Source of the DNA: an uncultured Microbacteriaceae bacterium
GTDB lineage: Bacteria > Actinomycetota > Actinomycetes > Actinomycetales > Microbacteriaceae
NCBI GenBank assembly: GCA_903859205.1
Contig: CAIOLM010000042.1
Coordinates: 62,001-126,000, forward strand
Direction: 5' to 3'
DNA: 64,000 nt
Part shown: piece after piece, positions 1-6,912 of the stretch
How positions within the stretch are numbered: position 1 is the first letter of the stretch
Layout: every line of letters starts with the position of its first letter
Translations under genes and position numbers: made by a program
The notes under the pieces: model-generated
The model's database searches: none
Told to the model about the DNA's origin: nothing
Seen by the model: only the letters and a program-made list of their open reading frames with translations

Positions 1-1
1 A

Positions 2-718
2 GACCTCGGCATTGCGATGGGCCATGGCTCGGCGGCGACCAAAGCTGTTTCGCGGCTCGTGCTTCTCGATAGTGCCTTCGGCAGTCTGCCGGGCGTTGTC
101 GCTGCGGGTCGGCGGGTTATTGCCAACGTCGAGCGCGTCTCCCGGCTCTTCTTGACGAAGACAGTCTGGGCCATGCTGCTCGCGGTGGTGTTTGGCGTTC
201 TGCTCTGGTCCTTCCCCTTCCTGCCCCGTCAACTGTCAGCAGTCGACGGTTACACCATCGGAATCGCTTCGTTCTTCTTAGCCCTGCTGCCCAATAAGCG
301 CCGTTATGTTCCAGGCTTCTTGAAGCGCGCTCTCATGTTTTGCATTCCTGCGGGTCTGGTTACCGGCGCTCTTGTGATTAGCGCGGACGCGTACATGCGT
401 TCTCTGGGCATCTATCAACCCGCACAAACTCAAACCGTGATTGCCGTCGTACTCTCGCTGAGTGGCCTCTGGGTGCTCGTTGCGCTCTCGCGCCCATTCG
501 ATCGCATCAAGCTCGCCATCGTGGCGGCGATGTACCTCATGCTCGCTGCCGTGTTTGGAATCCCGTGGGTGCGCGACTTCTTCGGCTTCGTCGTCTTGCC
601 GACGGAATTGATATGGCTGGGGCTCGGCGTCGGAACGGTCGCCTGCTTGGGCATCGAAATTATCGATCGTGTCATCGCCAAAGTTCTGGCGAAAGAAAAT
701 CCAGTTCTAGCGCGTTAG
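2..718 (+). CDS. P-type cation-transporting ATPase, C-terminal part
   Basis: The reading frame is already open at the window edge, so the gene starts outside. The first visible residues, DLGIAMGHGSAATKAVS, match the end of the HAD phosphatase domain just after the GDGxND hinge of P-type ATPases. They are followed by about six hydrophobic segments forming the C-terminal membrane domain, which would carry the ion path. The segment resembles the CtpE-like group of actinobacterial cation ATPases, but the ion cannot be assigned because the metal-site helices and phosphorylation motif lie outside. The stop overlaps the convergent HEAT-like gene by 4 bases. Confidence 0.85.
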   Translation, partial: DLGIAMGHGSAATKAVSRLVLLDSAFGSLPGVVAAGRRVIANVERVSRLFLTKTVWAMLLAVVFGVLLWSFPFLPRQLSAVDGYTIGIASFFLALLPNKRRYVPGFLKRALMFCIPAGLVTGALVISADAYMRSLGIYQPAQTQTVIAVVLSLSGLWVLVALSRPFDRIKLAIVAAMYLMLAAVFGIPWVRDFFGFVVLPTELIWLGLGVGTVACLGIEIIDRVIAKVLAKENPVLAR

Positions 719-1185
719 CCGGCGAGAGATTCAGCAGCGATAGATTCGGTGGCGAGCTTCGACTTCCAGTCGACCAACGCACGCACATCTGCGCTCGGGT
801 CATTGGCAAGGTCTTCCATCACGTCTGCCGGAACGAAGAAGTTGATTGCAACCCAGCTGCGCACCATCGACGACTTGTCTTTGGCCAAGGCGCGAAGGAC
901 GTCGCACGGTGTCGTTTCGTTTCGGGCAACGCAGATGCGAACGCTCTCGACCTTGTCTTTGGACAGGCGAATGAACTCTTCTTCGGGAAGGTGCGTGCTC
1001 AGCGCGGCACTCTCGCGAATCTTGGGGTTCTTGTCCTGAGCCATTGCGCGCAAGCGGGCAATTTTTGAGTCGGTGACCTCGGGAGACAAAAACTGGGCAA
1101 CGGCCTGATCTGCGAGGGCCTTGTCTTGGCGCAAAAGGTCCAACTGGCGACGTTGCGCGGGCGTATTGAATCGGATGCACGACAT
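715..1185 (-). CDS. HEAT/LRV-like repeat protein, function unknown
   Basis: This 156-residue soluble protein has no signal peptide. From about residue 35 to 140 it contains three to four repeats of roughly 23-25 residues with the pattern ARNETTPCDVLRALAKDKS, in which a helix ending in LAxDx is followed by VR. Such repeats are typical of HEAT or variant leucine-rich repeat (LRV) proteins, which usually act as binding scaffolds. A TACCCT -10 box ends 7 bases before the ATG, which supports this start and a leaderless mRNA. No enzyme motif is visible, and the partner is unknown. Confidence 0.7.
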   Translation of the reverse strand: MSCIRFNTPAQRRQLDLLRQDKALADQAVAQFLSPEVTDSKIARLRAMAQDKNPKIRESAALSTHLPEEEFIRLSKDKVESVRICVARNETTPCDVLRALAKDKSSMVRSWVAINFFVPADVMEDLANDPSADVRALVDWKSKLATESIAAESLAG

Positions 1186-1192
1186 GTTTATC

Positions 1193-1198
1193 AGGGTA
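1193..1198 (-). promoter_or_regulatory. -10 box TACCCT of leaderless HEAT-like gene
   Basis: TACCCT on the minus strand is separated by 7 bases from the ATG at 1185. The predicted transcript would therefore start at or next to the start codon. No clear -35 element was seen. Confidence 0.45.
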
Positions 1199-1242
1199 AC
1201 CCCGAGATGTCGTATTGACGTGAATCGACGCGTTGTGTCGCG

Positions 1243-2052
1243 CTAGTTTCCAGTTAGTGCGTACAGGGCCACGGCGGATGCTGCCGCCACGTTGAGGGAG
1301 TCGACACCGTGTTGCATCGGGATGCGCACGACAGAGTCAGCTGAGCTGATGGCGGCACTGCTGAGGCCATCACCCTCGGTGCCAAGCACAATGGCAACTT
1401 TGTCGGGCCGGTTCGCGGCAAATCTGCGCAGGTCGATGGAGTCATCAGACAGCGCGAGCGCAACGATGTGAAAACCCGCCGCGTGCAAGACGTCACGTGA
1501 CTCGCTCCAGCCGCCCAGCCTGGCCCAAGGAACCTGAAGCACTGTTCCCATGGAGACCCGAATGCTTCTGCGATAGAGCGGATCCGCGCATGACGGTGTC
1601 ACGAGCACTGCGTCGGCGCCAAGACCCGCGACCGAGCGGAAGACCGCCCCGACGTTGGTGTGATCAACGATGTCTTCGAGAATCACAACCGTTTTCGCAT
1701 CCACGAGCAATTGTCCGGGATCGAGTGGCTGCGGCCGGTGCATTGAGGCTAACGCTCCGCGGTGCAGGTGGTACCCGGTGATCTCCTCGAGAACCTCACT
1801 CTCGGCAACAAAGACAGGGCAATCATCAAAGTTGGCAACCAACTCGAGCACCGAGTCAAGCCAGTCATGCGGACACAAGACAGCGCGCGGTCGATGCCCG
1901 GCGGCGAGTGCTCGACCGATGACCTTGCGCGACTCTGCAATATAGAGGCCCTCAGAGGGCTCACGAACCTTGCGGAGTGCGACATCGGTCAGCTTGGAGA
2001 AGTCGTCGAGTCTGGAATCGTGAATGTCGGTCACCTGAATGACTACGGGCAT
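1243..2052 (-). CDS. TrmH/SpoU family RNA 2'-O-methyltransferase
   Basis: The 269-residue protein has an N-terminal substrate-binding part (about 1-105) and a C-terminal SPOUT domain. The SPOUT domain shows motif 1 (NVGAVFRSVAGLGADAVL), motif 2 (IVLGTEGDGLS) and motif 3 (VRIPMQHGVDSLNVAAASA), which form the knotted S-adenosylmethionine site. It likely methylates a ribose in rRNA or tRNA; the exact nucleotide cannot be told from sequence. An in-frame start lies 12 codons upstream, but the ATG at 2052 has a good AAAGG ribosome site 7 bases ahead and begins with the usual MPVV-type end, so it is preferred. The gene is divergent from the sirtuin gene. Confidence 0.88.
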   Translation of the reverse strand: MPVVIQVTDIHDSRLDDFSKLTDVALRKVREPSEGLYIAESRKVIGRALAAGHRPRAVLCPHDWLDSVLELVANFDDCPVFVAESEVLEEITGYHLHRGALASMHRPQPLDPGQLLVDAKTVVILEDIVDHTNVGAVFRSVAGLGADAVLVTPSCADPLYRRSIRVSMGTVLQVPWARLGGWSESRDVLHAAGFHIVALALSDDSIDLRRFAANRPDKVAIVLGTEGDGLSSAAISSADSVVRIPMQHGVDSLNVAAASAVALYALTGN

Positions 2053-2114
2053 GACCAACCTTTCATCGGTTGACCCCGATTCTGTCACGAAACATTGCTG
2101 AAACGAGCGTGCCG

Positions 2115-2120
2115 TATGGT
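2115..2120 (+). promoter_or_regulatory. -10 box TATGGT of leaderless sirtuin gene
   Basis: TATGGT is followed by 6 bases and then the ATG at 2127. There is no Shine-Dalgarno sequence better than a weak GAGG, which fits a leaderless start. Confidence 0.5.
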
Positions 2121-2126
2121 CGAGGC

Positions 2127-2990
2127 ATGGTCACGGCGACTGCACTTTCGAGTAATGCGCCCGATATCGACAGGCTCCTCGATATCGTCGGTTCGCGTCG
2201 CATCGCCGTGCTTACCGGAGCCGGTGTGAGTACCGATTCGGGCATCCCCGACTATCGGGGCCAAGGCGCTTCGAAGCGCACGCCGATGAACATCTCTGAT
2301 TTCCTGAGTTCCGAGTCTGCGCGGCAGCGTTACTGGGCGGGTGCCCACGTCGGGTGGCGTTCGTTCTCGGCCGCGTCGCCCAATGAAGGTCACCTTGCCC
2401 TTGCGGCGATGGAGCAGGCCGGAATCATCGAGGGGATTGTGAGTCAGAACGTCGACGGACTGCACCGTCGCGCGGGTAGCTCGCACGTCATCGACCTGCA
2501 CGGATCACTCGATCGTGTCGTATGTCTGGAATGTTCGCAGGCCTACGACCGCAGCGCCATCGAGACGCGACTGGGCGGTCTCAACCCATGGCTCGACACC
2601 GTAGCTGAGATTGTGTTGGCGCCCGATGGTGATGTCAACGTCACCGACTTCGACCGAGTTGTTGTTCCCGAGTGCACCGTCTGCGGTGGCATTCTCAAGC
2701 CCGATGTTGTCTTTTTCGGTGAGTTTGTGCCGCTCAAGGTGTATCAGGCCGCGACTTCACACGTGAAGCGCGCCGATTGCCTGCTGGTCGCGGGTTCGTC
2801 ATTGGCCGTGAATTCTGGCATTCGTCTCATCGAGATTGCGCGAAAGAAGCGCATGCCGATCATCATCGTGAACCGCGGCGAGACCAAGGGTGACAAGCAT
2901 GCAACTCTCAAGATCAATGGTGGAACCACGGAAGTGTTGAGTGCTCTAGCGAATGGGCTCGGCGCCAACCTTTACGAGGACATCGAGTAG
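2127..2990 (+). CDS. cobB: NAD-dependent protein deacylase, sirtuin family
   Basis: The 287-residue protein carries the sirtuin signatures in order: GAGVSTDSGIPDYRG (NAD binding), QNVDGLHRRAGS (catalytic core), an HGS catalytic histidine, a four-cysteine zinc site (CLEC, then CTVCGG after an acidic insert of about 50 residues), and VAGSSLAVNSG. It removes acyl groups from lysines using NAD. The long insert between the two zinc half-sites is larger than in E. coli CobB. The ATG at 2127 is chosen because of the -10 box just before it; a frame-extending start at 2070 lies upstream of that promoter. The last 45 bases overlap the convergent glycosyltransferase gene. Confidence 0.9.
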   Translation: MVTATALSSNAPDIDRLLDIVGSRRIAVLTGAGVSTDSGIPDYRGQGASKRTPMNISDFLSSESARQRYWAGAHVGWRSFSAASPNEGHLALAAMEQAGIIEGIVSQNVDGLHRRAGSSHVIDLHGSLDRVVCLECSQAYDRSAIETRLGGLNPWLDTVAEIVLAPDGDVNVTDFDRVVVPECTVCGGILKPDVVFFGEFVPLKVYQAATSHVKRADCLLVAGSSLAVNSGIRLIEIARKKRMPIIIVNRGETKGDKHATLKINGGTTEVLSALANGLGANLYEDIE

Positions 2991-4046
2991 CGCCTTCGCC
3001 GATGCTTCCCAGCTGAAGGTCTCAGCCTGACGCAGTCCCGCCTGGCGTCGTTGTGCAAAGACGGTCGGATCCTCGAGCGAGGTGATCGCGCTAGCGAAGC
3101 CGCGTGCATCCATTGCGTCGACAAAGATTGCGGCATCGCCGCCGATCTCTCGAAAAATGGCAATATCGGAACACACCACGGGGGTTCCCAACGCCATAGC
3201 CTCGATGACGGGTATGCCAAAGCCTTCGTCGAGCGAGGCGGTAACCAAGGCCTGGGCTCGAGAAACAAGCTCTGCATACAACGCGTCAGAGACACCGTCG
3301 TGGAATACAACGTTTCGCGACCCCGTCAACTGGCTCAGTCGCGCTCGATCTTTCGGGTGAATCCGACTGAGCAGATGCAGCTCGTAGCCGGGTAGGTCAT
3401 CGAGCGAAGCGATGAGAGTCTCAACGTTCTTGTATGGCATGAATGAACCCATATAGACGATGCTTCGAGAACGTTCATCCCCCACATTTGGGCTCAGCGC
3501 GGGCACGTCGGCCGCGTTGGAGACAACGTAGACGGGACGCCGTGTGAGGTGGTTGTCGGCAATCAACGCAGCAGTTGTTCGAGACACTGACACGATCGCG
3601 TCAGCGCCGTTGAGCAGCCAGCGTTGTGGCCACCATGAGAGGTGATAGAGACGCCAGAGCGCGCGCAGTGCGAAGTTGAACTGCCGCGGGGGCATGGGGT
3701 GGCGGTAGTAGATGAGGTCATGGACCGTGAGAACGAGCTTGTATCGGCGACCGCGTGAGCCCATCGTTTGCATGGGCGAAAAGACGATGTCGAGACCGAA
3801 CTCGTTGACGGTCCGGGCGATCAAAGGCTCTGCCGGACTAGTGGGCGCACTGATCACGTGAGTGGATGCGCCCTCTGGTAGGAAGACTGCCTGAGCCTCG
3901 GAATTTATAAGAAACGTGAGAGCGAGGTCGTCACGAGCGGTCACAAGCTTGGCTAGTTCGAACGCGAGTCGAGCACTGAAGCGCGAGATGCCGTCGTGGT
4001 GGTCCGTGCGAATGTAGCGTGCATCAAAACCGATAGACAGGGTCAT
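2946..4046 (-). CDS. Glycosyltransferase family 4 protein
   Basis: This 366-residue protein has a GT-B fold. The C-terminal half carries the typical IVYMGSFMPYKNVETLI start of the donor domain and the E-x7-E nucleotide-sugar motif in DEGFGIPVIEAMALG, which marks a retaining GT4 enzyme. The N-terminal part holds the VLTVHDLIYYRHP acceptor-domain strand. The enzyme likely builds a cell-surface glycan or glycolipid, but donor and acceptor are not predictable. Its start overlaps the stop of the hydrolase gene by 4 bases (ATGA), so the two are translated as a pair. Its 3' end overlaps the sirtuin gene by 45 bases on the opposite strand. Confidence 0.85.
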   Translation of the reverse strand: MTLSIGFDARYIRTDHHDGISRFSARLAFELAKLVTARDDLALTFLINSEAQAVFLPEGASTHVISAPTSPAEPLIARTVNEFGLDIVFSPMQTMGSRGRRYKLVLTVHDLIYYRHPMPPRQFNFALRALWRLYHLSWWPQRWLLNGADAIVSVSRTTAALIADNHLTRRPVYVVSNAADVPALSPNVGDERSRSIVYMGSFMPYKNVETLIASLDDLPGYELHLLSRIHPKDRARLSQLTGSRNVVFHDGVSDALYAELVSRAQALVTASLDEGFGIPVIEAMALGTPVVCSDIAIFREIGGDAAIFVDAMDARGFASAITSLEDPTVFAQRRQAGLRQAETFSWEASAKALLDVLVKVGAEPIR

Positions 4047-4945
4047 GATGGCGGTACCTCGTGAATGAACCGAGCGATGTGCTCAGCGGCCCATTCGGGC
4101 GCCTCGTAATGGATGAGGTGTCCGACGTTGTCGATAACTTCGAGCCGCGCCTGCGGCAACGAGGCCGCAAACTGACGCTGAGTTGAGAGGTCAGTGATGT
4201 CGTCTTTGTCGGCAACCAAGAGCAAAGTAGCGAGTGTTAGCGCCTCGGCGTACTCGCTGACATCGTGACTGACTGAGGTCTCGAATGCCTGCAGCACCGC
4301 CTTCCGGGTGCCGAAGTGGCTGAAATAGCGGTCATGTTGGTCGTGGATGAAGGCGCGCAGTGACGCCTGCTTCGTCTTGGCCATCGTGACGCTCATTACC
4401 CGCACAATCAGGCTGTTGCGAAGGAGGGCGAAGCCGAGTCGCTCTGGCAACCGGGCAGCGAGTTGGTAATACCAAATGGCTAATCTCGTCATGAACGCAC
4501 GCGATCCCTCGAGGGCATTCGCGGCGATTGGGTTGATAAGCACGACCTTGGGTGGCGTGAGCCCGCTCGCGATGGCTGCGCTGACAACGATTGAACCAAA
4601 AGAGTGACCGATAACGACGGTGTGATTGCTTCGACCGACCTGCGACACGAACGCAGTCAGCCACGATGCGTAGGCCGAAATAGATGCCTCAAGGGGAAAA
4701 TCGCCGGTCTCACCGAAACCGGGGAGGTCGGGAATGACACACTTCACGTCGGTAGGCATGAACGCAACGATGGGCTCCAGGCCGTGGTGGTCGCCCCGAA
4801 AGCCGTGGACGAAGATAACGGTCGTCTCGGCACCTTCCGGCCCATATTCCCAGTAGGCCGTATCCACGCCGTCTACACGGATCCGAGAATTTCGGGTCTC
4901 GAGCGCGTCGAGGCGAAGAGCGAAGGGCGAGGTGACTTTTGACAT
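4043..4945 (-). CDS. Alpha/beta hydrolase
   Basis: The 300-residue protein shows the alpha/beta hydrolase fold: an oxyanion strand VIFVHGFRGDHHG, the nucleophile elbow GHSFGS (serine at about residue 116), a late aspartate in LLVADKDDITD, and the catalytic histidine in NVGHLIHYEAPEW. No signal peptide is seen, so it should act in the cytoplasm or at the membrane face. The substrate is unknown. It is the first gene of a two-gene unit with the glycosyltransferase. A TAAACT element 8 bases before the ATG may be the promoter. Confidence 0.85.
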   Translation of the reverse strand: MSKVTSPFALRLDALETRNSRIRVDGVDTAYWEYGPEGAETTVIFVHGFRGDHHGLEPIVAFMPTDVKCVIPDLPGFGETGDFPLEASISAYASWLTAFVSQVGRSNHTVVIGHSFGSIVVSAAIASGLTPPKVVLINPIAANALEGSRAFMTRLAIWYYQLAARLPERLGFALLRNSLIVRVMSVTMAKTKQASLRAFIHDQHDRYFSHFGTRKAVLQAFETSVSHDVSEYAEALTLATLLLVADKDDITDLSTQRQFAASLPQARLEVIDNVGHLIHYEAPEWAAEHIARFIHEVPPS

Positions 4946-4953
4946 ACGGCTTC

Positions 4954-4959
4954 AGTTTA
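4954..4959 (-). promoter_or_regulatory. -10 box TAAACT of the hydrolase-glycosyltransferase unit
   Basis: TAAACT on the minus strand lies 8 bases before the ATG at 4945. The start would be leaderless or have a leader of one or two bases. There is no ribosome site between them. Confidence 0.4.
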
Positions 4960-5013
4960 GGTTGACCCGCCAAACATCGGTGGTTCATCCGACTCGTCGT
5001 CAGATGTTCGCCG

Positions 5014-5019
5014 TAGAGT
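5014..5019 (+). promoter_or_regulatory. -10 box TAGAGT of leaderless exonuclease gene
   Basis: TAGAGT is followed by 7 bases and the GTG at 5027. The same hexamer precedes glgA at 8104-8109. Confidence 0.5.
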
Positions 5020-5026
5020 TGCCAGC

Positions 5027-5734
5027 GTGAATGATTCTCTTCTTCCCCTGCCCGAGTGGGCTCAGGTTCTTGCCGTCTTTGATACCGAAACGACCGGGAT
5101 TGCTTACGACACCACGCGTATTGTCACAGCGAACATCAGCGTTCTCCGCGCCGACGGAAGTGTCGAATCCTCACTGGACTGGCTCATCAACCCGGGTATC
5201 GAAATACCTGAGCAGGCGACAGCTGTGCACGGCATTACCACGGCGCATGCGCGTGAACACGGCGAAGACGCCGCCGGAGCTGTTTACGACATCGTTCAAG
5301 AGCTTCAGGCCCTGTTTGATTCCGGGATTGCTGTCGTCGCTTATAACGCCGCCTATGACTTCAGCATTCTTCAGCGCGAGGCCGTGCGGTACTCTCACGA
5401 CCCGCTGAGTAATCCCAGCCCCATCGTTGACCCGCTCGTCATCGATAAGCAGCTTGATCGATATCGCAAGGGCAAGCGCACCCTTGAGGCGGTCTCTGCT
5501 CACTACGGAGTTTCGCTTACGAGTGCGCACACTGCTGCGGCTGATGCGGTCGCGGCTGGCCATGTCGCCCAAGCTATCGCCGCCAAGTACGCCTCGGAGC
5601 TTTCTCTGAGTGCCCTAGAGCTCCACAATTCGCAGATTGACTGGGCGGCTGCGCAGGCTGAGAGCTTCAACAAATACCTCAAAGACAGTGGCAAGCCTTA
5701 CCAGCCAACAAGTGGCCAATGGCCAGTGCGCTAG
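5027..5734 (+). CDS. 3'-5' exonuclease, DEDDh (DnaQ/epsilon-like) family
   Basis: This 235-residue protein has the DEDDh exonuclease motifs: ExoI FDTETTG (Asp19, Glu21), ExoII around VAYNAAYDFSIL, and ExoIII HTAAADAVAAG with the catalytic histidine and aspartate. It removes nucleotides from 3' ends and resembles the epsilon subunit of DNA polymerase III. It is encoded alone and not beside a polymerase, so it may be a proofreading subunit or a stand-alone exonuclease; actinobacterial genomes often carry several such paralogs. It starts with GTG directly behind a -10 box. A perfect 14-bp hairpin follows its stop. Confidence 0.85.
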   Translation: MNDSLLPLPEWAQVLAVFDTETTGIAYDTTRIVTANISVLRADGSVESSLDWLINPGIEIPEQATAVHGITTAHAREHGEDAAGAVYDIVQELQALFDSGIAVVAYNAAYDFSILQREAVRYSHDPLSNPSPIVDPLVIDKQLDRYRKGKRTLEAVSAHYGVSLTSAHTAAADAVAAGHVAQAIAAKYASELSLSALELHNSQIDWAAAQAESFNKYLKDSGKPYQPTSGQWPVR

Positions 5735-5751
5735 TCACACACCAGGCAAAA

Positions 5752-5786
5752 AAGAATGGCCACCCAATGGGTGGCCATTCTTGTTT
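5752..5786. terminator. Bidirectional hairpin terminator
   Basis: A perfect 14-bp inverted repeat (AAGAATGGCCACCC, loop AAT) lies between the convergent exonuclease and L31 genes. It is followed by TTGTTT on the plus strand, and preceded by an A-rich run that reads as T on the minus strand. It can end transcription from both sides. Confidence 0.85.
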
Positions 5787-5793
5787 CGAAGTT

Positions 5794-6045
5794 CTACTTC
5801 GAGAAGTTCTTGAAGCGCTGGTTGAACTTTTCGACGCGTCCGGCCGAGTCCATGATGCGCTGCTTGCCCGTGTAGAACGGGTGCGACTCGTTCGAAATTT
5901 CAACGTCGACGAGGGGGTACTCGTTGCCGTCTTCCCATGTCACAGTCTTGGAACTCGTGACGGTGGAACGGGTCAAGAACGAAGTACCGCTGGCCAGGTC
6001 GTGGAACACGACGGGCGCGTATGTGGGGTGAATTTCAGCCTTCAT
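5794..6045 (-). CDS. rpmE2: 50S ribosomal protein L31 type B
   Basis: The 83-residue protein begins [14 protein letters not shown] and contains the type B core [20 protein letters not shown]. It has no cysteine at all, so it is the zinc-free paralog that can replace zinc-binding L31 in the ribosome. In many Actinobacteria such genes are induced by zinc shortage through Zur. I could not identify a convincing Zur box here, but a perfect palindrome lies at 6065-6080 in the leader. The ATG at 6045 has an AAGGA ribosome site; a 9-codon upstream extension is not supported. Confidence 0.95.
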   Translation of the reverse strand: MKAEIHPTYAPVVFHDLASGTSFLTRSTVTSSKTVTWEDGNEYPLVDVEISNESHPFYTGKQRIMDSAGRVEKFNQRFKNFSK

Positions 6046-6064
6046 GATTTTCCTTGAATAGATT

Positions 6065-6080
6065 GCCGACATCTGTCGGC
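6065..6080. repeat. Perfect palindrome upstream of rpmE2
   Basis: GCCGACA-TC-TGTCGGC is a perfect 7-2-7 inverted repeat 20-35 bases upstream of the rpmE2 start codon. It could be an operator or a leader hairpin. It does not match the TGAAAATGATTTTCA-type Zur site. Confidence 0.55.
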
Positions 6081-6100
6081 GAAGTCAGTCTCTAACGATA

Positions 6101-6892
6101 TCAGAGATTGAGGCGGGCACGTGCCGAGTAGCGACCCTCGCTGGCGGTCACATCGATCGGGATGCCGTAGGCACCCGAAATCGTCTCGCTGGTGAGTACA
6201 TCAGCGATAGGCCCGGCTGCGAAAACGCGCCCCCTAGTGAGAACGAGCGCGTGCGTGAAACCTGCCGGAATCTCTTCCAAGTGGTGGGTCACCATGATGA
6301 TTGCCGGTGAGGAGGTGGAGCCGGCAAAGGCCCCGAGCATAGCCAGGAGCTCTTCGCGGGCACCGAGGTCGAGCCCAGCGGTGGGCTCGTCGAGCAGCAA
6401 GAGCTCTGGGTCGGTCATAATCGCACGAGCCAGCTGCATTCGCTTGGCTTCGCCCTCAGAGAGGGTCCCGACGGTCTGGGCAACCCTCTCACCCAGGCCC
6501 CACTCCCCAAGAACGCGGGTCGCGCGTCGAATGTCAATGTCATCGTAGGTCTCGCCGCGACGTTCGGCGGCTGCGTATGCCGCGGTAACGACGGCGTCGA
6601 GCACACTCTCACTCGCCGGGATGCGCTTTGCCATGCCCGAAGACGCGATACCGACCCGCGGGCGAATCCAGTCTGAATCCTCGTTGCTGGTGTTGTCACC
6701 GAGCACAACGACGGAACCCGTCGTGGGGGTTTCCCAGTCGGCGGCGAGTTCGAGCAGCGTAGTTTTACCAGCACCGTTGGGACCGACCACGATCCAACGC
6801 TGGTCGGAGGTGACGTTCCAGTCGATGTTCTCGAGAATACGCTTGCCGTCGCGCTCGACCGAGGTGCTGTGAAGACTGAGAACTGAAGACAT
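6101..6892 (-). CDS. ABC transporter ATP-binding protein without a neighbouring permease
   Basis: The 263-residue single ABC domain has Walker A GPNGAGKTTLLELA, a signature loop variant TLSEGEAKRMQLARAI (LSEGE rather than LSGGQ), Walker B LLLLDEPTAGLD, and the switch histidine in MVTHHLEEI. The LSEGE-type signature and the lack of a permease gene resemble the stand-alone YlmA-like group found near glycogen genes in Actinobacteria. Whether it energises a transporter encoded elsewhere or acts in another way is unknown. The ATG at 6892 is supported by a -10 box 7 bases upstream. Confidence 0.85.
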   Translation of the reverse strand: MSSVLSLHSTSVERDGKRILENIDWNVTSDQRWIVVGPNGAGKTTLLELAADWETPTTGSVVVLGDNTSNEDSDWIRPRVGIASSGMAKRIPASESVLDAVVTAAYAAAERRGETYDDIDIRRATRVLGEWGLGERVAQTVGTLSEGEAKRMQLARAIMTDPELLLLDEPTAGLDLGAREELLAMLGAFAGSTSSPAIIMVTHHLEEIPAGFTHALVLTRGRVFAAGPIADVLTSETISGAYGIPIDVTASEGRYSARARLNL

Positions 6893-6899
6893 GTACCTA

Positions 6900-6905
6900 A
6901 TGCTA
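6900..6905 (-). promoter_or_regulatory. -10 box TAGCAT of the ABC ATPase gene
   Basis: TAGCAT on the minus strand is 7 bases before the ATG at 6892 and only 7 bases after the glgA stop. It suggests separate, leaderless transcription of the ATPase gene. Confidence 0.5.
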
Positions 6906-6912
6906 GTGAACG

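Noticed and set aside
2070-2126. N-terminal extension of the sirtuin gene
   Set aside because: The extension lies upstream of the -10 box TATGGT, and its residues do not resemble sirtuin N-termini.
6043-6060. GAAAATCAT near the rpmE2 start as a Zur site
   Set aside because: Only one half-site is recognisable; the second half does not match, so it was not annotated.
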